From Tetradesmus obliquus (lineage: Eukaryota; Chlorophyta; Chlorophyceae; Sphaeropleales; Scenedesmaceae): DNA of 64,000 bases. Every line of letters begins with the position of its first letter. The first letter of the stretch is position 1. Under the pieces are notes generated by a model. It saw only the letters and a list, made by a program, of their open reading frames with translations, was not told the DNA's origin and did no database searches. Shown here piece by piece: positions 57,691-64,000 of the stretch. The stretch spans positions 4,526,501 through 4,590,500 of the forward strand of contig CP126196.1 of the NCBI GenBank assembly GCA_030272155.1. The letters are read 5' to 3'. A program made the translations under genes and the position numbers.

Positions 57691-60600
57691 GGCTGCTGTC
57701 ACGCTGAACGTTTGTTACCAGCTACCTCCACCGGCCACTGAAAGACAACCTGTTTGCAGCGACCAGCAGCAGCAGCAGCACATCCCAACAAGCCAGCTAC
57801 TATGACGACTGCACAGCCAAGGACCTACCCTTGGCCCCTCGCAACAGCACACTCTTTCCGGAGTATGCGCCATACGGGCTTGCGCAGATCCAGGCGGCAG
57901 CCAACAGCAGCAAGCTGCCAAACAGGACGGATGACAAGGGCGTAATAGTCTGCATCATTGACTCGGGGCTGGATATTGGCCACCCAGATATGAAGGTGCG
58001 CAGCTATTTGAGTACAGCAGCAATGCCAGACACAGCTGAGCCAGCAGCTGGTGTGGGTCGCAAGTTCTCTGCCAATGCAAGTTCAGTTCATGCCGCTGCT
58101 TTGTGCGGGGTGCAGCGTGGGATGGGCGCACTGGCGCAGACACATATGCAGCAACAGCAGCAGCAGCGAAAGCAACAGCAGCAGCAGTCGGCAGTTTGCA
58201 GAGGTGATGGGGGTACATCAGCTGTGACTGCACAGACGGCAGAGGTAGCAACAGCAGCAGCAGTGGCAGCTGCAGTGGCAGCATAAAAGTGGGGCCAAAC
58301 AGCAGAAGCAAAGTCGTTAGCGGCACGGCAGTATGCACTATCAACAGTATCTCATGGCGTGCTGGAATCCGCCGGGTGCAGTGCATGCTGGTATCAGCGC
58401 GAATACGTAAATGCTGCCTTCACTTTCCATCATCTCTCAAACCATTCTGAACTGTGGCAGCTGCGTCTCTTGTTTCTTTTTGCAGGGCAACAGCATGGAT
58501 GGCTGCAAGTATGAGGATGAGTTTGCGCCAGCCGGCTGCCCCTTCAAGTATGGCGAGGACTTTGTGGATCATGGCACACACATTGCAGGTGGGCTGTCAC
58601 ACTCCTTGACCACAATAGCAAATCCCAGAAGTCTGTGATTTATATCTGGTTCACAAGCAGCCTTGCATCACAGATTTTCAAACCATCATACACCGCAATC
58701 ATCACACAGGTGCCTGCTGTACACCATGTGACCGCTTCCGTGCTTGCGCCCACCTCCTGCAGGTACCATTGCAGCTCAGAAGAACGGGCTAGGTGTGCTG
58801 GGCGTGATCCCCGGACCCGCTGAGGTGTATGTTGTTCGAGTTTTCAACGACTCGGGCGATGTCAACCAGGGCCAGGGGCTGGTGTACGGCTCCACACTGA
58901 TTCTGGCCTTCACACAATGTGAGGGGCGGCTGGCAGCGATGCAGGTGAGAGGGCGCATGCTGTGGCAGCATGGAACCAGTGCTTCTGGCACCCTGTGTTG
59001 CATCCCGGTAGCATTCGCGTGCTGTGCAAAAACAACAGCCTGTCAGCATGTCTTGCAGCAATGTAAACCAGGGCCAGGGCCTGGTGTATGGCTCCACCTT
59101 TCTCCTTGCACTAATGCCGTGCAAGGGGCGGCTAGAGCCATGCAGGGGTTGTCAGGTTTGCCTATGCCTGCAAAGTGGCCGGGGCAGGGTACTGTGCATC
59201 ACCGGCAGTGTGCTGGCTGGCCGGGCTGGCGGCAGCTGCAGGCGGTCCCTTGATGCAGCATAGCCACCAGCAGCAGCTGCAATATGTGTATCCCTAGTCG
59301 TGCACAGCATTCTCACATGACACCTGCCTGCCCTCCTGCTGCTGCTGCTGCTGCTGCAGCGTGACAACCCTGCGAAGCAGTACCGCATGGTGGTGTCCAT
59401 GAGCTTTGGCGCAGCAGGGCCGCTGTCCATTGAGCGCATGTACTTCAAGTGAGAAAAAGAACTGGTGCCAGCTGACTAAGCTTATTACAGGCTGCTCAGA
59501 ATCGTGCAGAAGCAGTAGATAAAGTGACTGAGGCAGGCTGCTTGGTGTCCGGGTTTGGTGGAATTGTCCTCACAGCAGCAGTGGTACTGTCAGAGGAGTC
59601 GGCAGATGTCCGGGCGGCTGTCCATCGAGCACATGTACAAGTAATAGCACGGCAGCACTCAGCAAGGTTGGCCCAGGCCTTGTGTAAAGCCTCCTGATAT
59701 TGTTTGCCAGCCGCCAACACAGCAGATATATGTATGTTATGTTGGTGGGCATTGTGACCGCCCGCCGCTAACCGCCGCCGCTGCTGCCATCATCACACAA
59801 CAACGGCAGGGAAGCGCTGCAGTGCGGCGACATCATGTTATGCAATTGCTTGCCAGCCACCGGCGCGCAAAACCATGTGTCTCCCGGTGACGTGCATGTG
59901 TGCTGACGCCTTGTGACGCCCTGCCGCCGCCACTGCTGCTGCTCTCATTCAACAAAACAGGGAGGCGCTGCAGCGTGGCGACATTGTGTTTGTCGCGTCC
60001 AGTGGCAACAACGGCACAGCACCCACCCTGATCGACGGCTCGCTCACGTCCATGATAAACCCCGGCAACTACCCCGGATCCTATCCGGAGGTCATCGCGG
60101 TCGCTGCTGTCGATTGCAGCAACAGGCTCGCGCCGTTTTCGCAGAAGAACCCATCAGTAGACCTCGCAGCGCCGGGAGTCAACATCCTGTCAGTCGCGTC
60201 TCGGCAGTATGCCTCGCGGGCAGGTTTTATGGCCGGCGGTTTTGTCAGTGATAGCCCTCGAGTTTTTGTGTCACCAGGGATCGCCAGCAGCGAGAATCTG
60301 GTGCGCTGGGCAGGCATCGGCAGAGTAATAGCCAAGGTGGTTGACTGCGGCGCTGGAAATGCGCCGTGTCCGCAAGCCAAGGACTCAATCTGCTTGGTGC
60401 AGTACGATCCGCAGCTGAAGGAAATAAACGCCACGGGTTCGAATTCGAATTCAAATTCAATTGCGAACAGTGGCAGCGTGTTTAGCCAGATGGCGATGGC
60501 TACGTATGGAGTGACAGAGGCAGCACCGATGATGGGACAGCCAGAGACACCAATGCTGCCGGGAAGGTTCCCCTGCGATATGGTGGAGTTCTGCAGACAA

Positions 60601-61277
60601 CAGGGTGCGAAGGCGGTACTGCTGGCGGCGCCTGCCACTACTACAGGCTACTATGTGAGTCCTTGTCGAGTGACGCATGTGTGTGCAGCTGCTTGTTGTT
60701 TCTGATGTGCCGTCCTGCTTTTGAGGTGCTGTGATAGTGCTGCAACCACCACAGGTGACTATGTGAGTCCACTGAACACCACGTCAAGTCACACAGACAC
60801 ACTGAGCTGTTCATGCTTAATGTGCCTTCCTGCCTTTGTGGTTCTGGAACAGGGCTGCCTTGATGTTTTCTGCACTTGCCGCTCCCGCCATCATATCCTG
60901 GAGTTGTGATTTGACCATGGCAGCTCTTGTTTCCTGAACTTGTGGTCTGGCCTTCAAGCTGCTGCTGCTGCTGCCGCCGCTGCTGCTGCCGCCGCCGCTG
61001 CTGCTGCTGCTGCCAGGGTTCTTTTGGCTTCGAGAGTCCCTCCAGCTGCAGGACACGCCGCTCATTGCCGGTGCTACAGCTATCCACATGACTGCGAGTT
61101 TCACTTCTTCCTGCTGCTGCTGCTGCTGCTGCTGCTATTGTGAATGCAGGATTCCTTTGGCTTTGAGAGCCCCTCCAGCTTCCAGGATATGCCCCTTATT
61201 GCCAGCCTTGACTGCATCAGCTTCAACTGCAGCTGCTGGGCCCGGCTGAACCCTGAACTTTTGGTCTGACAATTTCT

Positions 61278-61326
<49 letters not shown>

Positions 61327-62724
61327 GGGCTCCTTTGGCTTTGAATCCCCCTCCAGCTTCCAAGACATGCCGCTCATTGCCAGCCTGGACTGCAGCAGCT
61401 TCACCTGCAGCTGCTGGTTAACTTGTTGTCTGACCATCCCTCCTCCTGCTGCTGCTGCTTCTGTTCTGCTGCTGCCAGGGTTCTTTCGGCTTTGAGAGCC
61501 CCTCCAGCTTCCAGGATATGCCGCTCATTGCCAGCCTTGACTGCAGCAGCTTCAACTGCAGCTGCTGGGCCCGGCTGCGCGGCATCCAGCGCCCGCCAGT
61601 GACCGGGTTGAGCCTGGGTCAGTATGCAGAGGTGAAGGCGGCACTGACGGCGGCTGGCAAGGCGGGCAAAGCATACACCGGCACGCTGGAGTCGCGGGTG
61701 AGTGAGGTTTTGTGCACCTCTGCAGCTGACCATGATTTGATTGCCATTGCCTGGTGCAGCGGCACACTGGAGTCGCGGGTCAGAGCTGGCGCATCTCTGC
61801 TAGAGAAACTGGATCTTTGGACTCCATCAGTTGCCATCCCGCATCAACTCGTAACAAGTAGCGCATGGCAGACATCATACATACATACTGTCGCGGTGCA
61901 GAGGTAGAGGTATGCTTTTGATGGCGGTGAAAACAAATGCACCTACAGTTTCTGATTATTGCTAACGGCAAGCATGTGTGCGTGTGTTGCAATCATCATC
62001 ATGTTACCATTTAAGCCATAGCAACGTCGCCATCGGCCCCGTGTGTTGCAATGCTTGCAGGAGGACTTGTACCAGCGGCTGTCAGGCACCAGCATGGTGA
62101 GTGGCAGCAGCAGCAGCAGCAGCAGCAGCCTCTCGCCACTGGTGCAGCAACCTAAACAATGCTGCTTGCTTGCTGTGTGATTTCCATACAGCAGCAACAG
62201 CAACTTGCGCCGCTATGCAGCACAGCAGCCTGCGGCGCAAGCACTTGACACAGCAGCAGCAAGGCACAGCAGGTGGCATGCATTTAAGTACCTGGCAATG
62301 CTGCAGCCACTGCCAGCAAGCTATCACTCTTACTTGCTGCCGCTGCTGCCGCTGTTGCGCTCACACTGCTGTTACATGTTACACCCTTGCTGCTGCTGCT
62401 GCAGGCTGTGCCGCACGTCTCTGGTGCCATTGCACGTGTGTGGTCTGCATTCCCCGGCTGCAACGCCAGCAGTGTGCGGACAGCCTTCCAAGAGTCAGCA
62501 TTGGACCTTGGGCCAAAAGGCTTTGATGTGCAGTATGGCTATGGCCTAGTCCAAGCAGAAGCAGCGTATGATTACCTGGCGAGGCAACCATGTGCAAAGG
62601 GGTGGGCATTGTCATCACTTGCGCAGCAGGCTGCAGCAGCAGATGCAGCAGACAAGGCGGCTGACAAGGGTCAGAGCAGCAGTGGTGGCAGCACAGGGCT
62701 GGCTGAGGCCACTGGCAGCAATGC

Positions 62725-62770
<46 letters not shown>

Positions 62771-63259
62771 CAGCAAGGAATACCCATAGCCGACCTCGGA
62801 CCAGCAATAGATGTAGGCACACCCGCACCAGCAGCACCTGCAGCTGCTGCATCGCCAAGCACGCCACCCGATGTTGCAGCAGATGGCGCAGCAGCAGGAC
62901 CTCCTGCAGCAGCAAGTGGTGCAGCAGCAGGGGTGCCTGCCACAGCAACTGGAGCAGCAGCAGGACCTCCTGCAGCAGCAAGTGGCGCAACAGCAGGGGC
63001 CCCTGCAGCAGCAAGTGGCGCAGCAGCAGCAACCCCTGCAGCCGCTGCTACTGTGGAAGCCCGACCACCGCTGCTTGAGGAGCCATCCCGGCCACAGCTA
63101 CAGCCAGTGCTTGCAGCCCCTGCTGCTGCAGCAGCAGCATCGCCTGCATTGCCTGCTGCTGCTGCTGCTGCTGCTGCTAGCAATCAGGGAACGCAGGCGG
63201 TGCCGAGTGATTGGATGCCGCGCACAATCCGGCAGCCAGTGTTTGGCAGGCGGCGGTGA
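57069..63259 (+). CDS. Secreted subtilisin-like serine protease (S8) with PA-like insert
   Basis: Nine exons (57069-57355, 57722-57995, 58486-58588, 58763-58944, 59360-59448, 59961-60654, 61479-61697, 62061-62096, 62405-63259) join in frame to 912 residues. A signal peptide (MGWRATAIAVATLIVCQQLA) and a propeptide come first. The catalytic triad is complete: Asp176 in CIIDSGLDIGH, His216 in DHGTHIAGT, Ser627 in SGTSMAVPHVSG. Oxyanion Asn328 sits in VASSGNNGT. About 290 residues between Asn and Ser form a protease-associated-type insert with KAVLLAAPATTTGYY. After the catalytic domain (YGYGLVQAEAAYDYL) comes a Ser/Ala/Pro-rich low-complexity tail of about 200 residues, perhaps a cell-wall stalk. 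The Ser is encoded in a 36 nt microexon. Confidence 0.93.
57584..57765 (+). repeat. Echo of subtilase exon 2 acceptor edge
   Basis: CTACCTCCACCGGCCACTGA and the following AAGACAACCTG-TTGCAG occur at about 57583-57619 and at the real exon start 57722-57760. The real copy is preceded by a CTG tract (57649-57690). Confidence 0.92.
58855..59150 (+). repeat. Echo of subtilase exon 4 donor edge
   Basis: The exon end (VNQGQGLVYGSTLILAFTQC then GRLAAMQ) recurs at about 59061-59145 as VNQGQGLVYGSTFLLALMPC. Confidence 0.9.
59410..59650 (+). repeat. Echo of subtilase exon 5 donor edge
   Basis: The end of exon 5 (PLSIERMYFK) recurs at about 59616-59645 as RLSIEHMYK. The segment is short but sits in the expected place downstream of the true donor. 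Confidence 0.65.
60635..60775 (+). repeat. Echo of subtilase exon 6 donor edge
   Basis: ACTACAGGCTACTATGTGAG at the true donor (60654/60655) has a copy at about 60740-60768 (CCACAGGTGACTATGTGAGT). Confidence 0.75.
61010..61580 (+). repeat. Four copies of the subtilase exon 7 acceptor edge with CTG tracts
   Basis: Copies start near 61016, 61149, 61327 and 61479. All encode SFGFESPSSFQDMPLIASLD or a close variant, and three follow a CTG-rich tract ending CCAG. Only the last continues to the exon end. The second and fourth also share the downstream CSCWARL part, so unit length varies from about 65 to 110 bp. Confidence 0.94.
61680..61790 (+). repeat. Echo of subtilase exon 7 donor edge
   Basis: The exon end (GTLESR with GTGAGTG) recurs at about 61759-61785 (CSGTLESR followed by GTCAGAG, a weakened donor). 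Confidence 0.8.
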
Positions 63260-64000
63260 GCACAGCAGCAGCAGCAGCAGCAGCAGCAGCTGCTAGCTGA
63301 TTGATCTCTGGCGATGCACAGCTTACTGCGAAGCCATATTACTGTGTTGCTTTTAGGCGGGTGAGTGTCGCTTGATCATGTACATAGCACAGTAGCACAC
63401 GTGTACATACACTCATACATTGTGTACATTGTCACCATGGTTTATTTGTGTCTGAGCCTCAACCGGGGCTGAGCTTTCCCTGTACAGCGTAGGCGTTTTT
63501 AATCGTGCCTATGTTTAAAATTGCAGTGAGAGAATCACTAGCATAGCGTCTGCACAGCAACGGCCTGCGTGACTGGGACTGTCATGCGGTGTGCGATACT
63601 TTCGACTGCTGAATCACTCAGCAGCCATGATGGCTGCACGTTGTTATGCTGGCAGCAGAGCTATGCTGCCATAGGGCTGAAAGAAGCCCCGGATAATGTT
63701 CAGCAGTAACTTTTGACACATTCGGTTTCAATCAGTCAGCATGGCTGGGGAACTGGCTCCAGTGAATGAACGGCAGCCACCTGATTGGAGTTCCCATTCC
63801 TAGGGTAGTGCCAAACCTCGCAAATGAAACGTAACCATACTCCGCCAGGTTTACGTTGCTTTGAGCTGGGTGTCAACATAACATTACAAAGTGTAACATA
63901 ACGCAGCCGAGGCATCACACATGGAGGCTGCAGATGGTTATCAGCTGCGCTGCTGCCAGGCTGCCAGAGGCGCCTTTGCCTTACCAGTCAGCCGCTGCAA
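63260..64000. other. 3' flank of the subtilase gene
   Basis: A CAG run (63265-63289) follows the stop within a few bases. A TGTAA motif, the usual green algal polyadenylation signal, occurs at 63891-63895 and could end the transcript. No further gene seen. Confidence 0.4.

Overview
The window reads as nuclear DNA of a green alga (Chlorophyta). Three genes are of plastid type: uroporphyrinogen decarboxylase with a transit peptide, trigger factor, and a DUF1517/FLAP1-like protein. Coding DNA is GC-rich, genes have many short exons with GT/AG junctions, and CAG/CTG tracts are extremely abundant. A member of the Sphaeropleales (Scenedesmaceae-like) would fit, but that placement is a guess.

Layout from left to right: the 3' end of a leucine-rich-repeat gene (+, 1-762); a SAMHD1-like dNTPase (-, 1908-7300); uroporphyrinogen decarboxylase (-, 9842-15508); plastid trigger factor (+, start unresolved, coding by 18298, ends 24668); a multi-pass membrane protein exon (+, about 27050-28499); a 5.3 kb stretch with no recognisable gene; FHIT (+, 33919-35679); a large unknown probably secreted glycoprotein (+, about 36801-44402); a small inverted-repeat transposon with a nested LINE-like insertion (44708-45573); a DUF1517 protein (+, 46094-49538); another gene-poor stretch; a Methyltransf_32-type methyltransferase (+, 53181-56087); and a secreted subtilisin-like protease (+, 57069-63259). 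UROD and trigger factor are divergent; the LRR and SAMHD1-like genes are convergent. I assembled the exons by hand. Every gene gives one open frame across all its junctions, except for a single in-frame TAG at codon 217 of the SAMHD1-like gene. The 5' ends of trigger factor, the membrane protein and the unknown glycoprotein are unresolved.

The outstanding feature is structural. In nearly every gene, exon edges are present two to six times in diverged tandem copies, called echoes here. Acceptor-side echoes (intron end plus the first 30-80 nt of the exon) lie upstream of the true exon. Donor-side echoes (the last 20-80 nt of the exon plus its GT site) lie downstream. Last exons are echoed past their stop codons into the 3' flank. 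I count more than 40 such sets. This geometry is what repeated small tandem duplications across exon boundaries would leave, with selection removing those that break the coding frame. Many echoes keep consensus splice sites, so the genes carry ladders of decoy or alternative sites. A second regularity goes with it: long triplet tracts in introns read CTG on the sense strand and run straight into the acceptor AG, whereas CAG-sense tracts sit inside exons as poly-Gln, poly-Ser or poly-Ala.
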